64,000 nucleotides of DNA from Planctomycetaceae bacterium (GTDB lineage Bacteria; Planctomycetota; Planctomycetia; Planctomycetales; Planctomycetaceae). Position numbers and translations under genes: made by a program. The stretch lies in assembly GCA_021732975.1 (NCBI GenBank), contig JAKFWC010000024.1, positions 373,634 through 437,633 of the forward strand, given 5' to 3'. Positions 1 through 8,779 of this stretch are shown one piece after another; position 1 is the first letter of the stretch; each line of letters begins with the position of its first letter. Under the pieces are notes generated by a model. It had not been told where the DNA came from. It saw only the letters and a program-made list of their open reading frames with translations, and searched no databases.

Positions 1-998
1 ACATACAGCGCAGCCAGAATGAGGACGATGACGAGGATGGCATCGGGATCGATGACGCGCTGGCGCTTTGACTCCCCATAAAGTTGGCCGATGACTGCGA
101 CGGAGGTGACCGTCACCGCCGCCGCGCCGGTGACGATGTGATCGGGCGATACCGCCGCCAGCAGGTTGCCGGGGAACAATGCATCGAGCGGCAACAGCAG
201 CAGCATGTTGAAGGCGTTGCTGCCGAAGATGTTCCCCGCGGCGAGATCAAACGCCCCCATTCGCACCGCGACGATGCTGGCCACCAGTTCCGGCAGCGAT
301 GTCGTGAGCGCGACCAAGGTGGTCCCGACGAAGGTGCGCCCCAGCCCAGTTTGATCGGCGATCACCCCGGCGCTGATCGACAAGGACGGACCGACCAGCA
401 CAATCACCCCCGCCGCGGCGACGAAACCGGCAATCGCGACCTTGAGTGACATGGTCGATGCCCCTTCCACCGCCGCTGGGACGAGCACTTCCTGATGTTG
501 CTGCCGCGCAAGTTGCTGATCGCGGAAGATGAGTCGCACACCAAAAATGTAGGCAATCCCCACGAGCCATAAAATCGGGCTGATCCCCACCAGTGCAACA
601 CCGCCGAGCCGCGCTCCGGAGGCGATGCCAAAGATCGCAAGGCTGGTGGTGAGGATCCCCGCCATCGCGCTCAGGGCGTGACCAATCGATTCACGACTGA
701 AAGCCCGCCGGGCGGAGTGATACCACCAATCCAATCCCGCGAGGATCAACAGGTTCATCAGCGAGCTGCCGAGGAGATCACCCACCGCGAGATCGGGCAT
801 GTTGTTGCGGATCGCGGTAATGTCCACCACCAGTTCGGGTAACGATGTCGCCCCGGCGATGAGGATGCTGCCGACCAGCAGTCGACCGAAGCCCGTGAGT
901 TCGGCGATGGCATCCCCGCACCACGCGAGTGCCGTCCCCGCGGCGACGACGATCAGCGAGCAAATGGCAAACGTGATCAGCGCGGTCGTGAGCGTCAT
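1..998 (-). CDS. Calcium/sodium antiporter (NCX/CaCA family), 3' end cut by window edge
   Basis: Integral membrane exchanger that would move Ca2+ out against Na+ (or a related cation) across the cytoplasmic membrane. The 332 visible residues hold both halves of the inverted-repeat fold. The first alpha repeat has GATSLPE at about residues 49-55 followed by GDLLGSSLMN at 73-82. The second has TTSLPELVASI at about 232-242 followed by GNIFGSNAFN at 255-264. These are the ion-binding signatures of the CaCA superfamily. About nine hydrophobic segments are visible and the protein starts directly with one. The ATG at 998 is the first in frame. Only the last transmembrane segment is likely missing, because complete bacterial members are about 320-370 residues. 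The ion specificity cannot be read from the sequence. It lies 113 bases downstream of repeat A1 and on the same strand as the SPFH gene. Confidence 0.93.
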   Translation of the reverse strand, partial: MTLTTALITFAICSLIVVAAGTALAWCGDAIAELTGFGRLLVGSILIAGATSLPELVVDITAIRNNMPDLAVGDLLGSSLMNLLILAGLDWWYHSARRAFSRESIGHALSAMAGILTTSLAIFGIASGARLGGVALVGISPILWLVGIAYIFGVRLIFRDQQLARQQHQEVLVPAAVEGASTMSLKVAIAGFVAAAGVIVLVGPSLSISAGVIADQTGLGRTFVGTTLVALTTSLPELVASIVAVRMGAFDLAAGNIFGSNAFNMLLLLPLDALFPGNLLAAVSPDHIVTGAAAVTVTSVAVIGQLYGESKRQRVIDPDAILVIVLILAALY

Positions 999-1110
999 GC
1001 AGGCAACTCAATTCTCAGAAGGGGATTGCATCACAACGTGAACGACTCGGGTTTCGCAATGGTTCACTGAAATCGTCGGGCAGTCTAACCGATTCGGTGG
1101 AATGATGACC

Positions 1111-1196
1111 CGGCGAGCGGGGGGACGTAAGTCCCCTGGTGATTGAATGGAAAACTCAGCGAGAATCACCAGGGGGGAGTGACATCCCCGCTCGCT
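1111..1196. repeat. Intergenic inverted repeat, family A copy 1
   Basis: Two arms of about 33 bases, GGCGAGCGGGGGGACGTAAG... and its imperfect complement ending ...ATCCCCGCTCGC, are separated by a short AT-richer spacer. Each arm also folds on itself (GGGGACGTAAGTCCCC). Copies 2 and 3 are at 30470 and 38338. All three lie between two genes of the same strand. Confidence 0.8.
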
Positions 1197-1215
1197 CGTC
1201 GGACTCCGACGGTGA

Positions 1216-3480
1216 TCACGTCACGATTCCAGGTGCCGGTTCGTCCTCCATCAGCGCCGTCGCATCGCGCGTCAGTTGCTGCGTCAGTTCATCATACTCC
1301 ATTGGTTCGGTCGTGGTTGGGGCGAAGCCGGAGCGTTCGGCGACCAACAGGCTCAGCAGCGTGCCGACGAGGCCTTGGCCGCCGATCGCATTCGCCTCGC
1401 CGCCGGTGCCGTTCGTCATGAACAAGCGCTGCGGGACCAACGGTTGTGTGGCATGGGCCAGTTCCTTCGACGCAAACGCCAGCGCGAACAACCGCGGGTC
1501 GCCATACGACGCAATCTTCTTGTGTAGCACAGCGGCTTCGGCGAGACCCTCTTGCAGAATGCGGAGTGCTTCCCCGCGGCCGGTGAGTTTGTTGCGTTGG
1601 CTTTCGGCTTCCGCAAGCAACCCCACCTGCTCGGCATGGCGACGGGCACGGGCGACTTCGGCGTCTCCTTCGCACTCGGCGATCTGAATCTGCAACCGCG
1701 TCGCGGCGAGTTCCGTCTGGGCCTGCATCACCTTCCGATCATTCTGCCGTTTGGCCAACGCGAGTTCCGCGTCCCCATTGCTCTCGGCAATTTGCACTTT
1801 CAACCGCGCGTTGGTCATCTCCGTCTGCATGGCGGCCTGGGCTTTGGCTTCGTTGAGAACCCGCAGTTTGTCGTTTGCAGTGCATTGATGTTCGTACGTT
1901 TCCACCTGTTCGATCGACAATTGCCGTTGGCGTAACTGTTCGAGCAGCGATTCAATCTTCCCGTCGGCTTCCGCGGTATCAGGCTTGCCGATGAGCACGT
2001 CGACGCATTCAATATCGAATTCATGGAACCGCCGCCGCAGTTCGCCCTGGGCTTCGCGCTGGATGACATCGCGGTCGTGCAACAGTTCGAGCATCGTCTT
2101 GCGGTGGGCGATGTCCCGGAAGTACGCGGATAGGAGCGGATCGAGTGTTTGCGTGATCAACTTCTTCACGTCCCCGAAGCGCTGGATGACACTCGGGGCG
2201 CGTTGATAGTCGATGTGAACCACGACCGACAACGGCAGCGACGGTTCATACGCATCGCGCGTGACGAGATCGATCGACCGCAGGTTTTCATCGTAGCGGT
2301 GCGTTTCCGACCGGCCGGTGATCCAGTGGAGCACGAAGTTCGTCGTCGGCACCAGCACAATATTCCCCGCGTAGACGTTGAAGGCGTACTTGCCAGGGCC
2401 GAGCGGTTGCTTCCAGACGCCCCGTTCCCCCTCGGCGACCTGTTCGCCGTGACGAAACGCATCACCGGACAAATCGCGGCCGGTGCGACCGTAGTAACTC
2501 ACGACGACGCCGACATGACCGATGGGGACGACTGTCTTCGGGACCATTTCCACTGACGCGAACCAGCGGTTGATGAAGTACGTGCCGTCAGTGAGGGCCT
2601 GGTACTGGCGACCGCGACGGCCACCGGCGTGCAGGAATGCTTCGGGGTCCTGGAAGTTATTGTGATCCATTCCCGCGGCGGCGTCACCACCGACGGGAGG
2701 AGCGATGAGTTCACCCGCCAGCAACGACGGACCGTCCTGGACGGTCACAATGCCAATGGTGTCATCGACTTCATCCCCCGCGGCAGCAGTCCCACTGCGG
2801 CCACCGATGACGATGGGTTGGAAGCCATTCACCGCTTGCAATTCCTGTTGCCATTGTTTGACGGCTGTTCGCTCCTGTGGTTCCTGCACCTGCGAGAGCG
2901 CGAAGACATTCCCGGCGGTGATGACCACGAACAATGCCGGGTTCACGGCATACACCCCTTCGCGCAGCATGGCTCGCTGCCGCCCACGCTGGCCGCGCGG
3001 ATGCTCAGCCCCCGGTTCGAGGAAGAGGGCCGCATCCTGAAAGTTGTTGCAGGCAACAATGCGGGCGAGCGTTTGACTCGGCGACAACGGCTCGCCGTCA
3101 CGGGCATAGACGTACCCGATTTCGCCTTGCGGAATGGTGACGAGCCGGGCTTTGTGGATGCGGTATTGCCAGCGGTAATAGCCGAAGTGCAGACCGCCGC
3201 GCAGCAGACGGGCCTGATAACCAGCTTCGCTGTTGAGGGCGACGATGCGGCCTTCGGCGAGCGATCCGCGGGCGGACCACAATTTCTCCACCACGCCCAC
3301 GCGGTTGTGGGGGATGTAGCGTACGCAGAGCCACCACAGAATCAGCACTTTGGGAATGCCGATGGCGAGCAGCATCCAGACACTGGCATGCATGAACCAG
3401 TCGCCGATTTCGGTGAGCGACAGCCCGTCGAACAGAATCTCGGTCAGTTTTTGCAGGATCGGTGCGACGACGAATTTCAT
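1216..3480 (-). CDS. Flotillin-like SPFH/Band 7 domain protein
   Basis: Membrane-associated scaffold protein of the SPFH (stomatin, prohibitin, flotillin, HflK/C) superfamily, 754 residues. One transmembrane segment is seen near residues 32-54, followed by the membrane-proximal segment RVGVVEKLW. A further SPFH core around residues 290-480 contains IGHVGVVVSYYGRTG and GVWKQPLGPGKYAFNVYAG. An Ala/Glu/Gln-rich coiled coil of about 160 residues follows (NARLKVQIAESNGDAELALA and the related RLQIQIAECEGDAEVARA), as in flotillins. The C-terminal tail is acidic. I chose the ATG at 3480, not the longer frame from 3516, because GGGAGGAC sits 8 bases before it. Members of this large form are common in planctomycetes; a role in organising membrane domains is inferred from the superfamily. 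No NfeD-type partner is adjacent. Confidence 0.85.
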   Translation of the reverse strand: MKFVVAPILQKLTEILFDGLSLTEIGDWFMHASVWMLLAIGIPKVLILWWLCVRYIPHNRVGVVEKLWSARGSLAEGRIVALNSEAGYQARLLRGGLHFGYYRWQYRIHKARLVTIPQGEIGYVYARDGEPLSPSQTLARIVACNNFQDAALFLEPGAEHPRGQRGRQRAMLREGVYAVNPALFVVITAGNVFALSQVQEPQERTAVKQWQQELQAVNGFQPIVIGGRSGTAAAGDEVDDTIGIVTVQDGPSLLAGELIAPPVGGDAAAGMDHNNFQDPEAFLHAGGRRGRQYQALTDGTYFINRWFASVEMVPKTVVPIGHVGVVVSYYGRTGRDLSGDAFRHGEQVAEGERGVWKQPLGPGKYAFNVYAGNIVLVPTTNFVLHWITGRSETHRYDENLRSIDLVTRDAYEPSLPLSVVVHIDYQRAPSVIQRFGDVKKLITQTLDPLLSAYFRDIAHRKTMLELLHDRDVIQREAQGELRRRFHEFDIECVDVLIGKPDTAEADGKIESLLEQLRQRQLSIEQVETYEHQCTANDKLRVLNEAKAQAAMQTEMTNARLKVQIAESNGDAELALAKRQNDRKVMQAQTELAATRLQIQIAECEGDAEVARARRHAEQVGLLAEAESQRNKLTGRGEALRILQEGLAEAAVLHKKIASYGDPRLFALAFASKELAHATQPLVPQRLFMTNGTGGEANAIGGQGLVGTLLSLLVAERSGFAPTTTEPMEYDELTQQLTRDATALMEDEPAPGIVT

Positions 3481-4084
3481 CGTCAGTCCTCCCGCGAGCG
3501 CAACGCGGCTCGCCACGCGGAGGCGGTCTCATTCATGGGGGATGGTTCGTCACCAACGATTGCGCTTTGCGGACATCAAGCTCACGCAAAGCGCAAGCGG
3601 AGAACGCAACGACTGCATCACATTGGGACGAGAGAATCAGGAGAGCGGTGGCTCAATCCTTCACGAAGAGTCTGCCCATTCAAATCGGGATCGAGAGCAC
3701 ACGTCTCGACCGGCCTGCGAGGTTAGCTGACGGGCTAGAGCTTGAACGTACTCCGGTTCGACTCGGGCATGGCCGTCGTCAAACCTGCGCCCCATGCGGA
3801 TCGTCGTGAAGACGTTCCGCGGTGGTTCCCCCGCTCTCGTGTCCTGCCACGAGACTCGGCTGCATCGCTGACATTATTGCAAGGTACGGTTTCAGACAGA
3901 AAAGATGCGAACGGTGTGCCGAGGCGTACGGATTGACAGATCATCTTGATGTAAAACTGCTTACATCACCGGAAAAATATGCGATTCCTTAACACTAGAC
4001 AGTTGGTTTTCAAGAAAAGCAGTCACCTGCGATGTTGTACGCGGGCCTGTCTCCCGCCCCGCGCACAACGGCGCTGTGGCCCAA
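3481..4084. other. Intergenic stretch with a small palindrome, no gene seen
   Basis: No open frame here has a ribosome binding site or a recognisable product. The only ordered feature is a perfect palindrome at 3948-3967 (GATGTAA, six bases, TTACATC), which has the shape of a dimeric repressor site. It lies 468 bases upstream of the SPFH start, so a link to that gene is weak. The local sequence (3890-4020) is AT richer than the flanks. Confidence 0.4.
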
Positions 4085-6310
4085 TCACGCACTACGAGCC
4101 AACGGCAATGTCGAGATCGTCGGCATCGGGACCGTGGCCGGGGTGTTATCGTAGTGCGTTACATCACCCTTCGGGGCATTCGCCACCAGATCGAATGTCA
4201 CCTGCGTCACTTCGACCAGTTCCGCGAACGGAATCGGTGACGGGCCGCCAGACTTGATCGCATCGACAAATGCGGCGGTTTCGGCGCGGTGGCCTTTGTC
4301 TTGTTTCCACAGGCCCATCTTCTTGAAGCCAGGCCAGCCGAAGCCGCGGAGTTGCAGGAAGTTGTCGAGCTGCAGCACCCGGCCCGCACAGAAGACTTCG
4401 AGCCGTTCTTTGCTGAAACTGCGGTGACCGTTGCCGAGGTAATGGATCGTCCCGAAGCTGCCGTCGGCGAAGCGGAGCGTGCAGACGAGCTTGTCCTCGG
4501 AGATGCTGACCGAGGCGTTTTCACCCATTTGCAGCGATTGAGCGTCGAGAATCGGTTGCCCGGCGAGATACCGCAGCAGATCGACGAAGTGGCACCCCTC
4601 ACCGATCATCCGCCCGCCGCCCACTTCCGGGTCGTGCGTCCAATGGTCCGCGGGAAGCAGGCCGGCGTTCACGGTCATCACGAAACTCTTCGGTTCCGCA
4701 ACCCCCTTCAGCAGCTTTGCCATCTGCTGCACCTGCGGGGCGAAGCGGCGATTGAACCCAACCATCACCTTGCACTGCGGTGACGCGGCTTGAGCGGCGA
4801 TCACGCGATCCAGTTCTTCGCGTGTAAGGCATAACGGTTTCTCAACAAAAACGTGCTTCCCGGAGACGAGTGCCCGGCAAACGTAATCGCCGTGGGAATC
4901 GTGCCGGGTGGCAATGATTACGGTGTTAATTTCGGGGTCATCGAAGACCTGCTTGAGATCGGTCGTGGCCTGTTCGATGCCGAAGCGTTTCGCCGCCTGA
5001 ACGGCGGAGACACCGCCACGGCTCGCGACCGACTTGAATCGCACTCCGGCTTTCTGGAACGCGGGGAGCAAGACATGACTGGCAAAACCGCCGGCTCCGA
5101 TCACGCCGACCACGACGTTCGAGGTCGCGGGCGCGGTCTTCTTATCGGTGGCGAGCGGAACACGGACCGTGTTCCGCCGCAGCGATGCCGCCTGTACGGG
5201 AGTGTCTTCCGGTGCGAGCAGCAACACGCCGAGCGAGGGTTCTTTCCCACCGACGACATCATACGCATCCGATGCTTGGCAGATCGGGAAGCGATGCGTA
5301 ATCAGCGGCGACACGTCGAGTTGCCGCTGGGCGATCAGGTCCAGCACGGCCGTGAAGTTGCGTTGTTCGGTCCACCGCACAAACGGCAGGGGATAGTCGC
5401 GGCCTTGGTCTTCGTAGCTGGCATCGTATCGGCCTGGTCCGTAGGAGCAGGACACCTGGAATGAAAGCTCTTTGCGATAGAAATCGTCGCGATTCAGATT
5501 CAACCCGGCGACACCCACCAGCACGATGCGACCGCGCTTGCGGCTGACAAGGGCGGCTTGATGGACCGGTTCATGGCTGCCCGTCGCAGCGGTGATGAGC
5601 ACCCCATCCATGCCTGCGCCGCGCGAAAAAATCTGCGCTCTGCCGATAAGGTCTTCTTGTCCGAGATGAACCGTTTCCGCCCCCATTTGTTGGGCGAGTT
5701 TCAATCGCGCGGGATTGAAATCGGCACCGAGCACGCGGGCGCCGTTGGCCCGCAACAGTTGCACGGCAAGCAGACCAATCAACCCGAGACCGGAGACAAG
5801 GAAACACTCACCCAGCGTCGGTGCAGCGAGACGAATACCCTGCAGCGCAATCGAGGCGAGCACGCCGAACACGGCTTGGTCGTCGGCCACTCCCTCGGGA
5901 ATTTTCGCACACAAGTTCTGCGGGACCGACACCATTTCGGCGTGATGTCCGTTGGAGAGCACGCGGTCGCCGACTTCAAAGCCGGTCACCCCGGCTCCGA
6001 CGGCGACGACTGTCCCCACGTTGCAGTAACCGAGTTCAATGGCTTCATCGAGCTTGGTAAACACCGATTCGAGCGTGGTCATCACGCCATCAGTTTTCAT
6101 TTTTTCGAGGACCATGCGGACCTGATCGGGTCGCTGGCGGGCTTTGCCAATGAGGCTGGCCTTGGCGAAGTCGGTCACCATCCGCTCGGTGCCGGCGGAG
6201 ATGAGCGTGACACGCGTCTGAATCAACAACCAGCCGGGGCGAACCTGCGGACAGGGGACTTCGACCACTTGCGTCTTGCCGGCGCGCAATGATTGCAGAA
6301 CTTGATGCAC
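4085..6310 (-). CDS. Two-domain oxidoreductase: MDR dehydrogenase fused to Gfo/Idh/MocA
   Basis: A 741-residue fusion. Residues 1-375 form a medium-chain dehydrogenase/reductase: LISAGTERM early, then LGYCNVGTVVAVGAGVTGF and a nucleotide fold around VSGLGLIGLLAVQLLRANGA. Residues 400-741 form a Gfo/Idh/MocA oxidoreductase that begins VVGVIGAGGFASHVLLPAF and has the EKPLCLT motif. Proteins of this architecture usually lie in cell-surface polysaccharide clusters and are thought to act on nucleotide or amino sugars; the substrate here is unknown. The MDR half lacks the catalytic zinc cysteine of alcohol or threonine dehydrogenases. Start: the GTG at 6310 gives MHQVLQSLRAGKTQVVEVP, which matches the usual family N-terminus (M-K/R-QVLQ) and has GGGGGGAAGG upstream; a TTG at 6325 is less likely. 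kbl lies upstream on the same strand, with repeat B1 between them. Confidence 0.88.
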   Translation of the reverse strand: MHQVLQSLRAGKTQVVEVPCPQVRPGWLLIQTRVTLISAGTERMVTDFAKASLIGKARQRPDQVRMVLEKMKTDGVMTTLESVFTKLDEAIELGYCNVGTVVAVGAGVTGFEVGDRVLSNGHHAEMVSVPQNLCAKIPEGVADDQAVFGVLASIALQGIRLAAPTLGECFLVSGLGLIGLLAVQLLRANGARVLGADFNPARLKLAQQMGAETVHLGQEDLIGRAQIFSRGAGMDGVLITAATGSHEPVHQAALVSRKRGRIVLVGVAGLNLNRDDFYRKELSFQVSCSYGPGRYDASYEDQGRDYPLPFVRWTEQRNFTAVLDLIAQRQLDVSPLITHRFPICQASDAYDVVGGKEPSLGVLLLAPEDTPVQAASLRRNTVRVPLATDKKTAPATSNVVVGVIGAGGFASHVLLPAFQKAGVRFKSVASRGGVSAVQAAKRFGIEQATTDLKQVFDDPEINTVIIATRHDSHGDYVCRALVSGKHVFVEKPLCLTREELDRVIAAQAASPQCKVMVGFNRRFAPQVQQMAKLLKGVAEPKSFVMTVNAGLLPADHWTHDPEVGGGRMIGEGCHFVDLLRYLAGQPILDAQSLQMGENASVSISEDKLVCTLRFADGSFGTIHYLGNGHRSFSKERLEVFCAGRVLQLDNFLQLRGFGWPGFKKMGLWKQDKGHRAETAAFVDAIKSGGPSPIPFAELVEVTQVTFDLVANAPKGDVTHYDNTPATVPMPTISTLPLARSA

Positions 6311-6425
6311 GATCCTTCCCCCCAACTGATCCGGTCCTTCGGTTCAAAGAGGGTACGGCGGTGCACCCTCCCGTGGTGCGAACCGTATTGAAATCGACGA
6401 AACACCGCAAGAGGGATGTTGGGGC

Positions 6426-6531
6426 GTCTTAGCCCCCCATCAATGACGGGGAGGGAAACCGCGATGTTTATTGATGGCGGCATGTTTCATCCACGCCGGT
6501 TTACCCCCGGTCAATGACCGGGGGCTAAGAC
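6426..6531. repeat. MITE-like inverted repeat, family B copy 1
   Basis: A 106-base element with 11-base perfect ends GTCTTAGCCCC / GGGGCTAAGAC. It contains two inner palindromes of the type CCCCGGTCAATGACCGGGG. Copy 2 is at 7723 in the opposite orientation; their spacers are similar when one is reversed (shared ATCAATAAAC). The right end overlaps the last codon and the stop of kbl. No target-site duplication is visible. Confidence 0.85.
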
Positions 6532-7712
6532 AATGCCAGCTCGCGTTTGACCTCGGCGAAGCATTTCACCGCGAATTCGAGATCCTCGCGGGTATGGCCG
6601 GCGGACATTTGGGTACGGATGCGGGCTTTGCCTTGGGGAACGACCGGGAACGAGAAGCCGATGACGTAGACGCCCTTCGCCAGCATCGCATCGGCGACTT
6701 TCGCAGCCAGCGCGGCGTCACCCAGCATGAGCGGGGCGATCGGGTGCGTCCCTGGGAGTACAGTAAAGCCGAGCTTCGGCATTTCTTCGCGGAAGTACCG
6801 CGTGTTGGCTTCGAGCCGGTCGCGCAGCTCCGTCGAGGCCTGCAACATCTCCAGCGCTTTGAGCGAACCCGCGACAATCGGCGGAGCGAGCGTGTTGCTG
6901 AAAAGGTACGGCCGCGATCGTTGCCGCAAATAATCGACGACTTCTTTACGACCGCTGGTGTACCCACCGCTCGCACCACCAAGCGCCTTCCCCAGTGTTC
7001 CGGTCAGGATATCAATGCGGTCCATCACGCCGTGGAGTTCGTGCGTACCGCGGCCCTTCGGACCGGTGAAGCCGACGGCGTGAGAATCGTCAACCATCAC
7101 CAGCGCGTCATATTTATCAGCGAGTTCGCACACCGCCGGGAGATTGGCGATGTACCCGTCCATCGAGAAGACGCCGTCGGTGGCGATCATCCGGAAACGG
7201 GCCCCCTTCGCCGCCTGCAACTGGAGCTCCAGATCGGCCATGTCGTTGTTCTTGTAGCGATACCGCTGGGCTTTGCAGAGACGGATACCATCGATGATGC
7301 TCGCGTGGTTCAGCTCATCGGAAATGATCGCATCCTCAGCGGTTAACAGCGTCTCGAACAAGCCGCCGTTGGCATCGAAGCACGATGAATAGAGGATCGT
7401 GTCTTCCGTTCCGAGGAATGTGCTCAACGACCGTTCCAACTCCTTGTGGATCGATTGCGTCCCGCAGATGAACCGCACCGAGGCGAGGCCGTAGCCCCAG
7501 TCATCGAGCCCGCGATGGGCCGCGGCGATGATGTCGGGATGCTGCGCGAGGCCAAGGTAATTGTTCGCGCACAGATTCAACACCGGCTGTCCGTCGGAAA
7601 CCCGCACATGGGTTCCCTGCGGCGTTTGAATCACGCGTTCGGCTTTGTATGTTCCCGCCACGCGAATCGTGTCTAACTGTGCCGCGAGATATTCTTGAAA
7701 TCGTGTCGACAT
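6525..7712 (-). CDS. kbl: Glycine C-acetyltransferase (2-amino-3-ketobutyrate CoA ligase)
   Basis: PLP enzyme of the alpha-oxoamine synthase family. It cleaves 2-amino-3-oxobutanoate with CoA to glycine and acetyl-CoA, the second step of threonine breakdown, in the cytosol. The 395 residues match the usual 395-400. Seen: [10 protein letters not shown] near 50-59, [10 protein letters not shown] near 84-93, [11 protein letters not shown] near 132-142, [12 protein letters not shown] near 206-217, and the PLP lysine K242 in [12 protein letters not shown]. These separate it from BioF and HemA reasonably well. L-threonine 3-dehydrogenase is not next to it; the neighbouring two-domain oxidoreductase lacks its zinc ligands. 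The gene is bracketed by repeats B1 and B2. The final serine codon and TAG stop (TCT TAG) are the end of repeat B1, and repeat B2 begins 10 bases before the ATG. Confidence 0.95.
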   Translation of the reverse strand: MSTRFQEYLAAQLDTIRVAGTYKAERVIQTPQGTHVRVSDGQPVLNLCANNYLGLAQHPDIIAAAHRGLDDWGYGLASVRFICGTQSIHKELERSLSTFLGTEDTILYSSCFDANGGLFETLLTAEDAIISDELNHASIIDGIRLCKAQRYRYKNNDMADLELQLQAAKGARFRMIATDGVFSMDGYIANLPAVCELADKYDALVMVDDSHAVGFTGPKGRGTHELHGVMDRIDILTGTLGKALGGASGGYTSGRKEVVDYLRQRSRPYLFSNTLAPPIVAGSLKALEMLQASTELRDRLEANTRYFREEMPKLGFTVLPGTHPIAPLMLGDAALAAKVADAMLAKGVYVIGFSFPVVPQGKARIRTQMSAGHTREDLEFAVKCFAEVKRELALS

Positions 7713-7722
7713 TTCTCGTTCC

Positions 7723-7827
7723 GTCTTAGCCCCCGGTCAATGACCGGGGGGAATCGGCGATGAACATAATGAAGCAATCAATAAACCGAACGGCGCTACC
7801 CCCCGGTCATTGACCGGGGGCTAAGAC
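7723..7827. repeat. MITE-like inverted repeat, family B copy 2
   Basis: A 105-base element with the same ends as copy 1 (GTCTTAGCCCC / GGGGCTAAGAC) and the same two inner palindromes. It sits between the stop of the coiled-coil protein gene (two bases away) and the kbl ribosome binding site, so it would be transcribed if the two genes are read together. Confidence 0.85.
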
Positions 7828-7829
7828 CG

Positions 7830-8567
7830 TTATGGCCTTCGTTGTTCGCGCAGTTTTTCGACTTCGCGTCGCAGGGCCTGGACTTCTTCACGGAGGGCTT
7901 GTTCGACTGCTTTCGGACTGGAAGGTGGCTGCGGCGCAGGAGCTTCCGGGAATGGAGCCGATGGGCGAGACACCTCGTCCGCCTGCTGTTCCAGATGCAC
8001 CAGCATTTCCCGGGCGGCGCGTTCCATCTGCGCCGATTTCTCGCGCAGATTCTGCGCGATCTCGGGCATGTCCGCCGCCTGCAGGTGTTCCGCGGCGTGA
8101 CGCATGTGTTCGATACGCTGCAGCTGACGCTCCAACTGGTGCAGCCTGTCCTGTAAAGACGACGGACCTTCTTTATCCGCAATCAAAGTTTCGATTTTTT
8201 GAATATGAAACCGAAGATCAACCAGTTCTTCATCCGGAGCATCGGCGGCCCACAGTTCGCGATGGGCGATCTGCAATTGTTTCAGTCGCGCGTGCAGGCG
8301 CTGTAACTCCCGCTCCGGCTGCTCCGGTTGCTTGCGTGTCCGTGCCACCTTCTCGTTGCGTTCGAGGATCTGTGCCCGCTCGTACAACTGCGCGGCTTCC
8401 TGCAGCAATCGTTGCGCGGTCGGCTTCTCGCCGCGCTCCATCAATTCGGCGGCTTTCCGTTTGAGATCGACGGCACGTTCTCGAAGTTCGTCGGATTCGC
8501 TCGCCATCGCCACGCTGGTGCCTAACAGCACACACGCAGCGGCCATCAACCACAAGGTTCGAGCCAT
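7830..8567 (-). CDS. Secreted coiled-coil protein of unknown function
   Basis: Not recognised as a named family. The 245-residue protein starts with a signal peptide (MARTLWLMAAACVLLGTSVAMAS) and is then almost entirely charged heptad-rich helix, Glu/Arg/Gln rich. One break is a Pro-rich segment (APFPEAPAPQPPSSP) around residues 205-220. A final helix follows (REEVQALRREVEKLREQRRP). I start at the ATG at 8567 because the signal peptide begins there and GAAGGGG precedes it; the open frame extends to 8624 without support. Such proteins in planctomycetes are envelope or periplasmic structural proteins by inference only. It lies upstream of kbl on the same strand. Confidence 0.75.
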   Translation of the reverse strand: MARTLWLMAAACVLLGTSVAMASESDELRERAVDLKRKAAELMERGEKPTAQRLLQEAAQLYERAQILERNEKVARTRKQPEQPERELQRLHARLKQLQIAHRELWAADAPDEELVDLRFHIQKIETLIADKEGPSSLQDRLHQLERQLQRIEHMRHAAEHLQAADMPEIAQNLREKSAQMERAAREMLVHLEQQADEVSRPSAPFPEAPAPQPPSSPKAVEQALREEVQALRREVEKLREQRRP

Positions 8568-8779
8568 GAAAATCCCCTTCGATTGTTGTTCTCGATGAAA
8601 CCGGCAGCGTCCATTGCGTGACAACTACCGTACCAAAGTCGGTAGCACGACGCACGGATGAAAGCGGCGACAGATCGATAGCGTGCAGCAGGGGACTCAA
8701 GTTATGTGCGGGGCTCCCGTCCCCACACCCGATCCGACCGCAGGTCTCCCGAGTTGGGCCGTGGTCCGCACTGCGGTCC

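Noticed and set aside
2629-3726. Plus-strand open frame of 365 codons opposite the SPFH gene
   Set aside because: Antisense shadow of a real gene caused by GC-rich third positions. No ribosome binding site and no recognisable protein. The same holds for the long frames at 9926-10828, 18149-19333, 34190-35464, 45523-46815 and 56724-58025.
4085-7712. tdh-kbl operon for threonine breakdown
   Set aside because: The dehydrogenase next to kbl is a fusion with a Gfo/Idh/MocA domain and lacks the zinc ligands of threonine dehydrogenase.
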